Assembly (NCBI GenBank): GCA_007050895.1 | Contig: SMYP01000091.1 | Coordinates: 45,962-55,341 of the forward strand | Reading direction: 5' to 3' | DNA from: Candidatus Bathyarchaeota archaeon | GTDB lineage: Archaea > Thermoproteota > Bathyarchaeia > Bathyarchaeales > UBA233 | Length of the DNA stretch: 9,380 nucleotides | In this document: piece after piece, positions 1-6,761 of the stretch | Layout: every line of letters starts with the position of its first letter | Numbering within the stretch: the stretch's first letter is position 1 | Notes under the pieces: model-generated | Database searches by the model: none | Told to the model about the DNA's origin: nothing | What the model saw: only the letters and a program-made list of their open reading frames with translations | Translations under genes and position numbers: made by a program

Positions 1-195
1 TCATCAGCCAACTTTCCACCGCTCCCATTTAAGAGAATAACCCAACACATCGAGATAGCTAGATCCTACTACTTGAACTCATATTCATATTTAACTCTTA
101 CAGTCCACCAATTGGCTTCAATCATCACTACAAATGCAACTACTACGATAAGGCAATAAGTAAAGAGTAGCTCTAATCTTGACAATGAAGCTTAG
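1..195. other. Left-edge region without a confident gene
   Basis: This stretch lies beyond the stop of the aminotransferase gene. Two weak open frames touch the window edge. On the minus strand an ATG at 50-48 opens a frame with no stop to position 1 (begins MCWVILLNGSGGKLAD), preceded by an in-frame stop at 68-66 and no good Shine-Dalgarno. On the plus strand, frame 1 is open from position 1 to a TAA at 157-159 (52 codons, rich in Ser and Thr). They are mutually exclusive and I recognise neither. I see no tRNA, hairpin terminator or repeat here. Confidence 0.3.
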
Positions 196-1299
196 CTACA
201 AAAGGTCGAGGAGCGTCGTGCTTATGTATTCTACCTGTGCCTCTGTGACCGTGGGGTGAACTGGTAAAGAGAACACCTGACTTGCTGCTTTTTCTGTCTC
301 TGGCAGTCTACGCTCACCAAATTCCTTCCGGTAATAAGGCATGAGATGTATGGGGTTGATGTAGTAGACCACGGCACCGATTCCCTTCTTATTGAGTTTA
401 TTCACAATCTTGTTGCGTTCTTTTCCTGTGGCATTCTGAACCCTGACCGTATAAAGATACCAACTGTGATGACACTCCTCTGATTCTGCGGGCAACTTTA
501 GCCTATCTGAAGCTGCAAGCAAGTTCGTGAATCTTCTAGCATTTTCACGCCTCTTAGCTACGAAAGACGGCAACTTTTCCAATTGTATCAATCCAATAGC
601 AGCTTGTATTTCTGACATACGGTAATTACTGCCGAGCATCAAAGAGGCGTACTTGTCTTTTTCCCCGTGACTTCTTATCAACCGTAAAGTTTCCGCGATT
701 TCATCATTGTCTGTTGTTGCAACCCCGCCCTCTCCAGTTGTCATATTTTTACTTGCGTAAAGACTCCAGCAAGCAACATCAGCAAAAACCCCAGCGGGTT
801 TCCCATTGTAAGTTGTACCGTGCGCTTGAGCAGCATCTTCAACAATAGCCAAGTCGTACTCAGAAGCGATTGCCCGTATCGGCTTGCAATCAAACGAAAA
901 ACCGTAAAGGTCAACAGGCATTATCGCCTTGGTCTTTTTTGTTAAATTTTTCTTGATTTCATCTGGAGAAATGTTGTAAGTTTCAGGGTCAATGTCAGTG
1001 AAAACGGGTTTGCCGCCAGCCATAACAACTGCTTCAGCAGTAGCTACGAAAGTGAAACTGGGCAAGATCACCTCATCACCCTGTTTAACACCAGCGGCTA
1101 CAACCGCAGAATGCAACGCTGCAGTTCCAGTGTTAACGGCTACAGCATTTTTTATGCCAGCGAACTCTGCGAATTTTTTCTCGAATTGCGTGACCATGGG
1201 ACCCGCGCCAAGAGCGTTGGTTAACGGTCCATTTCTCATGACTTTAACAACAGCTTCGATTTCTTCTTCGTCAATTAATGGAGTATTTATGGGAATCAA
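196..1299 (-). CDS. DegT/DnrJ/EryC1/StrS family PLP-dependent aminotransferase
   Basis: A 367-residue fold-type I PLP enzyme of the sugar aminotransferase family (DegT/DnrJ/EryC1/StrS, PF01041), which transfers an amino group to keto-sugar nucleotides for surface polysaccharides or glycans. Visible landmarks are the N-terminal substrate segment (INTPLIDEEEIEAV, 4-17), the cofactor loop NTGTAALH (56-63), the pyridine-binding Asp in VEDAAQAHG (Asp155), the Schiff-base lysine in SLYASKNMTTGEGG (Lys184), and the family signature NYRMSEIQAAIG (225-236). Length is normal for the family. The start is TTG: it is preceded by a strong GGAGG (plus-strand 1308-1312) with an 8-nt spacer, and no ATG is nearby (next Met is residue 21). 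The sugar substrate cannot be told from the sequence, and no other sugar gene is visible in the window. It is transcribed in the same direction as the ATP-NAD kinase upstream, but a 96-bp gap with its own A/T-rich element suggests separate transcription. Confidence 0.9.
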   Translation of the reverse strand: MIPINTPLIDEEEIEAVVKVMRNGPLTNALGAGPMVTQFEKKFAEFAGIKNAVAVNTGTAALHSAVVAAGVKQGDEVILPSFTFVATAEAVVMAGGKPVFTDIDPETYNISPDEIKKNLTKKTKAIMPVDLYGFSFDCKPIRAIASEYDLAIVEDAAQAHGTTYNGKPAGVFADVACWSLYASKNMTTGEGGVATTDNDEIAETLRLIRSHGEKDKYASLMLGSNYRMSEIQAAIGLIQLEKLPSFVAKRRENARRFTNLLAASDRLKLPAESEECHHSWYLYTVRVQNATGKERNKIVNKLNKKGIGAVVYYINPIHLMPYYRKEFGERRLPETEKAASQVFSLPVHPTVTEAQVEYISTTLLDLL

Positions 1300-1307
1300 T
1301 TATTCCG

Positions 1308-1312
1308 CCTCC
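1308..1312 (-). promoter_or_regulatory. Shine-Dalgarno GGAGG that fixes the TTG start of the aminotransferase
   Basis: On the minus strand GGAGG lies 8 nt before the TTG at 1299-1297. It is the only good ribosome-binding site near the N-terminus and decides the start. Confidence 0.75.
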
Positions 1313-1360
1313 AAACAATAACAGAATAGTGTTTGCGAGTTCCGTATTTCAATTTACCTA

Positions 1361-1374
1361 TGTATTTAATTAAA
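1361..1374 (-). promoter_or_regulatory. Possible TATA box of the aminotransferase gene
   Basis: The minus strand reads TTTAATTAAATACA here. An archaeal start of transcription about 25 nt downstream would fall near 1340, leaving a leader of roughly 40 nt that contains the GGAGG site. The overlapping T-run just after the ATP-NAD kinase stop could equally be a U-rich terminator for that gene. Judged from composition only. Confidence 0.35.
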
Positions 1375-1395
1375 AAGTTGAATAATGACAGAAAA

Positions 1396-2547
1396 TCACT
1401 CGACATTCATCATGTGTTCAATATTGTAGTCGGCTACCACCGCTATTTTGCGCTCTCGGAAAGAAGTATCCAAATCTAAGTCGCCGGTGTCAACCCTCAG
1501 ACCGCTCAAGCTTTTCAATTTGCCTTCCGTCGCCACCACAGTTAGGTTATCTAGCCCCACGCGGCGAATTACCTCGGGGCTTATCTGCTGATTGCCCCTT
1601 CCAAAAATGAAGCCTTGACCCCCAATCGGTGTGACAATAATATGAGCGGATTTTCTATCGATTGCCTCTAAAATTTGTTGCTCATTCACATCTTTAGCCA
1701 CTATTCTCTTGTTGAAGAAAAGGTCTACGCCCAAGAGAGTCTTTTTCGCATCCAACAAGTCCCCGATGGTTCGCGTAGTGGTCCCAGGTCCAATAATGTA
1801 AATCACGTCAGGCTTCATAGTTTCGATTATATATACTCCAATAGCGGCATGGTTACGGAGTTCACTCGCCGTCATTGGACTTGCAATCTTATTCACTTGA
1901 ATCAAATGAGGCTCATATGGAGCTAGCATGTACCCATAGAGTTCAGCTGAAACACTCCCCGCCCTGAAAGCTTTCTCGTCAACATCCATAACCTCAGCTT
2001 CCCTAAGCGGGAGCCCTTCATACAAAAAATGTTTCACCAAACGCGCCCCGGCTTGAGGATTCACGGCAAAAACAGCGCTATGCATCTTGACTCCTGTTGG
2101 AACACCTAGGACAGGCAGAGCCATGTCAACCGTCTTCAGTATGTCTCGAGCTGTACCATCGCCGCCGCAAAAAACTAAAAGAGCCACACCTGCATTCACC
2201 ATTTCCTTCGCAATAGTCATAGTGTCCTCAGCGCCTGTTTCTTCTTTCCTCGACCCAAGAACTTCACAAATGAAACCAGAACCTCTAGCTTCCTCTTCTC
2301 CCATGCTTCCAGCCCCCACAATGAGACGCATAACTTTCTTGATAGGTTTCAACTCTGATAGAAAGGCTCGCGCTCGTACTGACGCGACAGGTTTTGCACC
2401 TAGAGACTTGGCGAGGTCCACAATTGGTTTTCCATCGGTTCCTTTAAGCCCAACAGCCCCACCCATTCCAGCCACGGGATTAACGATTAAGCCTATTGTT
2501 TTGGCTTGAAGCATTTTTTCAGGCTGCAACTTGTTTTTAGCACTCAT
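1396..2547 (-). CDS. AcoX-type ATP-NAD kinase family protein
   Basis: Member of the ATP-NAD/AcoX kinase family (COG3199 type), related to NAD kinase, which phosphorylates NAD to NADP. Numbered from the chosen start (383 aa), the N-terminal Rossmann-like strand IGLIVNPVAGMGG is at about residues 17-29. The family nucleotide-binding motif GGDGTARD is at about 128-135. The conserved segments GPGTTTRTI (about 253-261) and GQGFIFGRGNQQISPEVIRR (about 310-329) follow. This C-terminal part is typical of the archaeal AcoX-like branch and absent from classical NAD kinases. The frame is open from an ATG at 2607, but the extra N-terminal stretch (MFLSLTFIRLQRL...) looks unlike the family. I prefer the ATG at 2547; the ATG at 2514 (MLQAKTIGLIVNP) also fits. 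None of the three has a clear Shine-Dalgarno. Activity on NAD is inferred from the family; AcoX-like proteins are less well characterised than true NAD kinases. Confidence 0.85.
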   Translation of the reverse strand: MSAKNKLQPEKMLQAKTIGLIVNPVAGMGGAVGLKGTDGKPIVDLAKSLGAKPVASVRARAFLSELKPIKKVMRLIVGAGSMGEEEARGSGFICEVLGSRKEETGAEDTMTIAKEMVNAGVALLVFCGGDGTARDILKTVDMALPVLGVPTGVKMHSAVFAVNPQAGARLVKHFLYEGLPLREAEVMDVDEKAFRAGSVSAELYGYMLAPYEPHLIQVNKIASPMTASELRNHAAIGVYIIETMKPDVIYIIGPGTTTRTIGDLLDAKKTLLGVDLFFNKRIVAKDVNEQQILEAIDRKSAHIIVTPIGGQGFIFGRGNQQISPEVIRRVGLDNLTVVATEGKLKSLSGLRVDTGDLDLDTSFRERKIAVVADYNIEHMMNVE

Positions 2548-2643
2548 TGGCTGAACACGACTCTTATCTAAACGTTGAAGACGAATAAAAGTTAATGATA
2601 AAAACATCCCAAAAGATGGATTGAATTTAGGAAGCTATTTTAG

Positions 2644-2676
2644 GAAAAAAGGATATGGTGGGAGGTTTTGCTCCCA
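2644..2676 (-). terminator. Hairpin plus U-tract downstream of trpB2
   Basis: On the minus strand TGGGAG, a 6-nt loop CAAAAC and CTCCCA (2676-2659) form a perfect 6-bp stem. A run of six T follows about 8 nt later (2650-2645). It begins 15 nt after the trpB2 stop. Archaeal terminators usually need only the U-tract, so the hairpin may be an RNA-stabilising extra. The position fits termination of the trpB2 transcript before the ATP-NAD kinase gene. Confidence 0.55.
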
Positions 2677-2691
2677 TCAGTTTTGAGTTTT

Positions 2692-4104
2692 TTAAAGGGG
2701 TTCGCAACTTATGTATTTCTTGTTTGCTTCATCCAGCCAAGGATAGAGTTTGGCTAGTTTCTCCATTGATTCTGCTACTCTTTGCGTTGGATACTCGTAA
2801 GGTTTCAGTTTGCCGCTGAAATATTCATCGTATGCTTGCATATCGAAGAAACCGTGACCGCAAAGCAAAAAGAGAATTGTTTTTTCTTCCCCTGTCTCCT
2901 TACATCTTAGGGCAGCATCGATGGCACCTTTGATTGCATGCGAAGGTTCAGGTGCAGGGATTATACCCTCGCTGCGAATGAAGAGTTTTGCTGCATCGAA
3001 GACCTCTATTTGGTTGTAGGCTTGCGTTTGCAGTTGATTTTCTGACGCTAACACGCTTATCGTTGGAGCTATCCCGTGGTATCGTAGCCCACCCGCGTGT
3101 ATCGGCGCTGGGATAAAATCATGACCTAGAGTGTGCATGGGAACCAGCGGAGTTATTCTCGCTGTGTCTCCGTGGTCATATTTGTATTCGCCCTTGGTGA
3201 CCTTGGGGCAAGCCGTCGCTTCTGTGGCTACGAAGCTCGTTTCCTTCGGCGCTTTTCCAGAAACTTTGTCATAATAGAACGGCCAGAATAAACCGGAGAA
3301 ACTGCTTCCACCTCCTATGCAGCCATATATCACATCAGGGTAATCTTCTGCAATTTTCATCTGTTCCTGTGTCTCCAAGCCTATGACAGTTTGGTGCAGC
3401 AGAACGTGATTAAAAACGCTTCCTATGGCGTAGTTGGCCTCTTCTTCGTTAACAAGAGCATCTTCAACTGCTTCGCTGATTGCGATTCCCAAGCTACCAG
3501 TGCTGTTAGGATCTTCGGCGAGGATTTTTCTACCCGCCTCGGTCTGTTCGCTGGGGCTTGCATAACATTGTGCTCCAAAAGCTTGCATGAACATTTTCCT
3601 ATAGGGCTTCTGGTCGTAGCTCGCTCTGACCATGTAGACGGTTGCTTTTAGTCCAAACATGGCGGCGGCGAATGATAAAGCTGAACCCCATTGACCAGCA
3701 CCCGTTTCTGTGGTCAATCGCTCAGTGCCTTCTTTCAAGTTGTAGTATGCCTGGGGAACGGAGGTATTGGTTTTGTGGCTTCCCGCTGGGCTGACTCCTT
3801 CGTACTTGTAGTAGATTTTTGCGGGGGTCTTCAGAGCCTTTTCAAGTCCGGTTGCTCTATAGAGTGGTGATGGTCGCCACATTCTGTAAACTTCTCTCAC
3901 TTCTTCAGGGATGTCTATCCATCTATCTTTGCTCATTTCCTGACCGAGGATTGCTTTAGGAAATATTCTCGGAACAATGCCTGCTCCAGGCTCCTTTGTT
4001 TCGACGTCTATAAATGGAGGGAGTGGTTTAGGCAAATCTGGGGTGATATTGTACCATTGTTTTGGTATCTGATTTTCATCTAGAAGAATTTTTTTAGTTG
4101 TCAT
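2692..4104 (-). CDS. trpB2: TrpB2-type tryptophan synthase beta chain
   Basis: PLP enzyme that condenses indole with serine to give tryptophan; cytosolic. It belongs to the TrpB2 branch, common in archaea: about 470 residues (TrpB1 is about 400) with an N-terminal extension ([20 protein letters not shown], 11-30). Visible residues are the Schiff-base lysine in AGSHKTNT (Lys111), the catalytic glutamate in the TrpB2 version ETGAGQWG (Glu134; TrpB1 has QHG), the phosphate-cup CIGGGSSF (262-269), and LLCGHGFFD near the C-terminus (413-421). The frame extends up to 4173, but the first 23 codons lie across the TATA box and start region and do not look coding. The ATG at 4104 ([14 protein letters not shown]) is preceded by GGATGAG at 4118-4112 and is preferred. 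No trpA lies nearby, which is usual for trpB2 genes, so it may work in indole salvage or with a distant TrpA. It is divergent from a TrpY-like regulator. Confidence 0.95.
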   Translation of the reverse strand: MTTKKILLDENQIPKQWYNITPDLPKPLPPFIDVETKEPGAGIVPRIFPKAILGQEMSKDRWIDIPEEVREVYRMWRPSPLYRATGLEKALKTPAKIYYKYEGVSPAGSHKTNTSVPQAYYNLKEGTERLTTETGAGQWGSALSFAAAMFGLKATVYMVRASYDQKPYRKMFMQAFGAQCYASPSEQTEAGRKILAEDPNSTGSLGIAISEAVEDALVNEEEANYAIGSVFNHVLLHQTVIGLETQEQMKIAEDYPDVIYGCIGGGSSFSGLFWPFYYDKVSGKAPKETSFVATEATACPKVTKGEYKYDHGDTARITPLVPMHTLGHDFIPAPIHAGGLRYHGIAPTISVLASENQLQTQAYNQIEVFDAAKLFIRSEGIIPAPEPSHAIKGAIDAALRCKETGEEKTILFLLCGHGFFDMQAYDEYFSGKLKPYEYPTQRVAESMEKLAKLYPWLDEANKKYISCEPL

Positions 4105-4150
4105 GTTGCGTCTCATCCGTTTTGTATTTCGATTAGAAAATTGACCAGCA

Positions 4151-4158
4151 CATTTATA
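4151..4158 (-). promoter_or_regulatory. TATA box of trpB2
   Basis: The minus strand reads GTAAAG then TATAAATG, a good archaeal BRE plus TATA element. Transcription about 25 nt downstream would start near 4128, giving a leader of about 25 nt before the ATG at 4104. The BRE side directly abuts the TGTACA pair at 4165-4180. Confidence 0.65.
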
Positions 4159-4160
4159 CT
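4153..4160 (+). promoter_or_regulatory. TATA-like element of the TrpY-like gene, overlapping that of trpB2
   Basis: The same A/T block reads TTTATACT on the plus strand. Transcription about 25 nt downstream would start near 4182-4186, about 12 nt before the ATG at 4197. The BRE position (AGCACA) is poor, so this direction looks weaker than the trpB2 direction. Confidence 0.5.
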
Positions 4161-4164
4161 TTAC

Positions 4165-4180
4165 TGTACACAAATGTACA
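4165..4180. promoter_or_regulatory. Tandem TRP-box-like operator, TGTACA-N4-TGTACA
   Basis: TGTACA occurs at 4165-4170 and again at 4175-4180, 10 bp start to start, so both lie on one face of the helix. TGTACA is the published TRP-box consensus bound by TrpY of Methanothermobacter thermautotrophicus. The pair lies just upstream of the BRE/TATA of trpB2 and between the TATA box and the expected start of transcription of the regulator. A protein bound here could block either promoter. Binding is inferred from the motif plus the adjacent TrpY-like gene. Confidence 0.7.
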
Positions 4181-4196
4181 TGAAAGGCGCAGTCTC

Positions 4197-4700
4197 ATGT
4201 GGAATAACCTCAAAAAACATCTTGAAGAATACCCAGAAAGACTCAATGTAGCACGCGTTCTTGTAGAAAACGGTCTAAGCGCAAGAGACGGCAAAGTTTA
4301 CCTTAACCAAATCGAAATCCCGCCAATTCGCATCGCAAGAGTCGCCGGCGTGGACAGACGCACAGTAAACGAAACGCTGAAAACTATCAAAGCCAATCGC
4401 GAACTTAGAGTAATTTTTGAGAAAATGCGTTCCGCTGGTCACTCGCTGAAAGAAATTGCTAAACCTCTAAGCTTGGGAGTTGTGGAGATAACGCCTGTTG
4501 ACGCGAAAACAGCAGGAATCTTGGCTAACTCCGCTACGCTGCTCGCCAAAGCTGGCTTAAGCATACGGCAAGCCATTGTAGACGACCCCGAACTCTCGCC
4601 AGAACCGAAACTCACGCTTATAGTGGAGAAAAAAATTCCTGGTGAATTAATCTCTGAACTGCTTAATATAAAGGGTGTAGCCAAAGTCTCCGTGTATTAA
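4197..4700 (+). CDS. TrpY-like transcription regulator with HTH and ACT domains
   Basis: A 167-residue DNA-binding protein of the archaeal 'regulator of amino acid metabolism, ACT domain' type (COG2061-like). An N-terminal basic region leads into a helix-turn-helix at about residues 41-64 (IRIARVAGVDRRTVNETLKTI; the second helix RTVNETLKTI would read DNA). A C-terminal ACT domain spans about 94-167, beginning GVVEITPVDA and ending with the strand VAKVSVY. ACT domains bind amino acids, and in TrpY of Methanothermobacter the ligand is tryptophan. The divergent neighbour is trpB2 and the shared intergenic region holds two TGTACA boxes, so repression of trpB2 with autoregulation is the likely role. 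The ATG at 4197 has only a weak upstream AGG, and the leader would be very short. Family assignment is firm; the exact TrpY function is inferred from context. Confidence 0.88.
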   Translation: MWNNLKKHLEEYPERLNVARVLVENGLSARDGKVYLNQIEIPPIRIARVAGVDRRTVNETLKTIKANRELRVIFEKMRSAGHSLKEIAKPLSLGVVEITPVDAKTAGILANSATLLAKAGLSIRQAIVDDPELSPEPKLTLIVEKKIPGELISELLNIKGVAKVSVY

Positions 4701-4775
4701 TTTTAACCAGCCAGCCGTTCAACTGCTTCAGAATGCCAAGGAATATACAAGAAAACTTCATCTTTTGCTCATTTC

Positions 4776-4788
4776 GACATCCTATGTC
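4776..4788. repeat. Small inverted repeat just upstream of the thermosome promoter
   Basis: GACAT-CCT-ATGTC, flanked by TTTC on the left and (two bases further) GAAA on the right. It directly precedes the BRE/TATA of the thermosome gene. It could be an operator for heat or stress control, but it is short and may be chance. Confidence 0.3.
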
Positions 4789-4790
4789 TA

Positions 4791-4804
4791 GAAAAACTTA
4801 TATG
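4791..4804 (+). promoter_or_regulatory. BRE and TATA box of the thermosome gene
   Basis: GAAAAAC followed by TTATATG is a purine/A-rich BRE and TATA element. A start about 25 nt downstream falls near 4826-4828, giving a leader of about 24 nt that contains the GGAGG at 4836-4840. It also excludes translation from the upstream TTG at 4809. Confidence 0.6.
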
Positions 4805-4835
4805 GCAATTGTGTTTTGTTGTTGTGCGCATTAAA

Positions 4836-4840
4836 GGAGG
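4836..4840 (+). promoter_or_regulatory. Shine-Dalgarno GGAGG that fixes the thermosome TTG start
   Basis: AAAGGAGG lies 10 nt before the TTG at 4851. The ATG at 4843 is only 2 nt from it and out of frame (stop after 15 codons), so it is unlikely to be used. Confidence 0.7.
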
Positions 4841-4850
4841 CTATGTTGAT

Positions 4851-6506
4851 TTGTCAGCACCTGCACAAGCTGGCGGGGTGCCAGTTCTAGTATTAAAGGA
4901 AGGTTCAAATAGATCTCGCGGAAGAGAGGCGCAGCATGCAAATATAACTGCTGCGAAAGTCGTAGCTGAAAGTGTTAGAAGCGCTTTAGGTCCTAAAGGC
5001 ATGGATAAAATGTTAGTTGACAGCTTCGGCGACGTAACAATAACAAGCGATGGTCGCACAATCTTGGATGAAATGGACATTCAACACCCAGCCGCCAAGA
5101 TGATGGTTGAAGTTGCCAAAACTCAGGATAACGAAGCAGGTGACGGGACCACATCAGCCGTAATAATAGCAGGCGAACTTCTAAACAAAGCTGAAGAGTT
5201 AATAGATAAAAACATCCATCCAACCATAATTATTGATGGGTATAAAAAAGCTGCAGAAAAAGCTCTAGAAACCCTCGAGAAAATAGCCATAGCAGTGGAT
5301 TCGAAAAATCAGGAGTACCTAAAGAAAGCTGCCGTGACTTCTATGGCAAGCAAGGTTGTCGCTGAATACAAAGAATACTTGGCTGAAATAACGGTCAAAG
5401 CAATGCTTGGAGTTGCAGAAAATGAAGGCGGCAAATATAAGGTTGATGTTGAAGACGTCAAGGTTGAAAAGAAAACCGGCGAATCCCTCAGTGACACGAG
5501 CCTGATAAACGGTATAGTCCTTGATAAAGAAATAGCTCATTCTGGAATGCCCAAACGGGTAGAAAAAGCTAAAATTGCATTACTTGACACTTCTTTAGAA
5601 ATTGAAAAGACGGAGTTCGACGCGAAAATCAACATCGAAACCCCAGATCAGATTGAAGCGTTTCTCAACCAAGAAGAAGCTATGCTTAAAGACATGGTCG
5701 AGAAAATTGTAAATGCGGGTGCAAACGTTGTTATATGCCAAAAAGGCATTGATGACATGGTGCAGCACTTCCTTGCGCGGAAAGAAATAGCTGCAATTCG
5801 AAGAGCGAAGAAGTCTGATATGGAGAAATTAGCAAAAGCTACAGGTGGAAAAATCGTAACCAAGCTGGAAGATATCACGCTTAAAGACCTTGGCTACGCA
5901 GCCCTTGTAGAAGAACGCAGAATCGGAGACGACAAAATGACCTTCATCGAAGGATGCAAACATCCAAAAGCAGTCACGCTTTTGATAAGGGGCGGAACAG
6001 ATCGCATGACAGCAGAAGCAGAAAGATCAATACATGATGCGTTGTCCGTAATAAAAGACATACTTGAAGAGCCAAAAGTCGTTGCAGGAGGCAGCGCTCC
6101 AGAACTCGAAATGGCACGTACGCTAAAGACGTATGCAGAGACTCTGCCGGGAAGAGAACAGCTTGCGGTTAAAATATTTGCAGAATCCTTAGAGTCGGTT
6201 GCTATCACACTTACTGAAAACGCCGGGTTAGATCCAATAGACATACTTTCAGACTTGAGGTCGAGACATGAAAAAGGAGAAACGTGGGCTGGTATAGAAG
6301 CTGTACAAGGAAAGGTCCAAGACATGGCAAAAAAGGGCGTTTTCGAGCCGATCACGGTTAAGAAACAGATAATTAAATCAGCAACCGAAGCGGCTTCGAT
6401 GATTCTTAAAATCGACGATGTAATTGCAGCCAGCAAAATGAAAGCGCCGCCAATGCCTCCAGGAGGAGCTCCTGGCGGGATGTATCCAGGCGCTGGAGAG
6501 TATTAG
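4851..6506 (+). CDS. thsA: Thermosome subunit (group II chaperonin)
   Basis: Subunit of the archaeal group II chaperonin, a double-ring ATP-driven folding machine in the cytosol with a built-in lid. The protein is 551 residues from the chosen TTG, a usual family length. The N-terminus matches the family pattern ([22 protein letters not shown], 11-32). The equatorial ATP-binding elements follow: [10 protein letters not shown] (45-54), TSDGRTIL (65-72) and the catalytic loop GDGTTSAV (97-104). The second equatorial half begins near [13 protein letters not shown] and continues through [15 protein letters not shown], ending in the typical flexible Gly/Met tail [14 protein letters not shown]. The frame is open from a TTG at 4809, but that codon lies upstream of the expected transcript start; the TTG at 4851 has GGAGG 10 nt before it. 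Whether this is the alpha, beta or another paralogue cannot be told here. The stop TAG is followed in the same frame by rpoK. Confidence 0.97.
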   Translation: MSAPAQAGGVPVLVLKEGSNRSRGREAQHANITAAKVVAESVRSALGPKGMDKMLVDSFGDVTITSDGRTILDEMDIQHPAAKMMVEVAKTQDNEAGDGTTSAVIIAGELLNKAEELIDKNIHPTIIIDGYKKAAEKALETLEKIAIAVDSKNQEYLKKAAVTSMASKVVAEYKEYLAEITVKAMLGVAENEGGKYKVDVEDVKVEKKTGESLSDTSLINGIVLDKEIAHSGMPKRVEKAKIALLDTSLEIEKTEFDAKINIETPDQIEAFLNQEEAMLKDMVEKIVNAGANVVICQKGIDDMVQHFLARKEIAAIRRAKKSDMEKLAKATGGKIVTKLEDITLKDLGYAALVEERRIGDDKMTFIEGCKHPKAVTLLIRGGTDRMTAEAERSIHDALSVIKDILEEPKVVAGGSAPELEMARTLKTYAETLPGREQLAVKIFAESLESVAITLTENAGLDPIDILSDLRSRHEKGETWAGIEAVQGKVQDMAKKGVFEPITVKKQIIKSATEAASMILKIDDVIAASKMKAPPMPPGGAPGGMYPGAGEY

Positions 6507-6509
6507 AAC

Positions 6510-6761
6510 ACGTCAAAACAAGAAAAAATATCTGTAGGTCCTCCAAAAATTACGAGGTTTGAGAAGGCGAGAATAGTGGGAGCAAGGGCCCTTCAGATTT
6601 CGATGGGAGCACCAATACTCATAGACACTAAAGGAGCCTATTCAAATCCGATTGACATTGCTTTGACAGAACTTGAAGATGGGATCTTACCAATCACGAT
6701 TAGAAGAACTCTTCCAGATGGAACCTTTCAAGACATTCCAATGAAGTGGCTGCTTAAATAA
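6510..6761 (+). CDS. rpoK: DNA-directed RNA polymerase subunit K (Rpb6/omega homologue), start codon non-canonical
   Basis: Small RNA polymerase subunit, counterpart of eukaryotic Rpb6 and bacterial omega, which helps assemble and hold the largest subunit. The core is clear: ITRFEKARIVGARALQISMGAPILI, then PIDIALTELEDGILPITIRRTLPDG near the C-terminus. The first canonical start in frame is a GTG at 6576, but using it would remove the conserved ITRFEKARIV segment. Between the thermosome TAG (6504-6506) and that GTG the frame is open and contains no ATG, GTG or TTG. The ACG at 6510 is the best candidate: it would give an 83-residue protein beginning (M)SKQEKISVGPPKITRF, with a GGAG at 6495-6498, 11 nt upstream. 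ACG could be a near-cognate start or a T-to-C change or error in an ATG. ATA at 6528 or ATT at 6549 are other options. It is almost certainly co-transcribed with the thermosome gene. The 3' end overlaps the convergent Mut7-C gene by 8 bp. Confidence 0.88.
   Translation, partial: TSKQEKISVGPPKITRFEKARIVGARALQISMGAPILIDTKGAYSNPIDIALTELEDGILPITIRRTLPDGTFQDIPMKWLLK

Noticed and set aside
2087..2509. 140-codon open frame on the plus strand inside the ATP-NAD kinase gene
   Set aside because: Antisense shadow rich in Pro, Ser and Thr, with no family features.
4105..4173. Extension of trpB2 to the upstream start at 4173
   Set aside because: It would place the TATA box and the transcript start inside the coding region, and the residues do not resemble a TrpB2 N-terminus.
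6302..6307. TGTACA hexamer inside the thermosome gene
   Set aside because: Single copy inside coding sequence; about two chance copies are expected in a window of this size.
5894..6436. 180-codon open frame on the minus strand inside the thermosome gene
   Set aside because: Ser/Ile-rich antisense reading of a strongly conserved chaperonin sequence; no ribosome-binding site and no recognisable domain.
6576..6761. rpoK starting at GTG 6576
   Set aside because: This start would remove the conserved ITRFEKARIV part of the RpoK core, and no Shine-Dalgarno fits it well.
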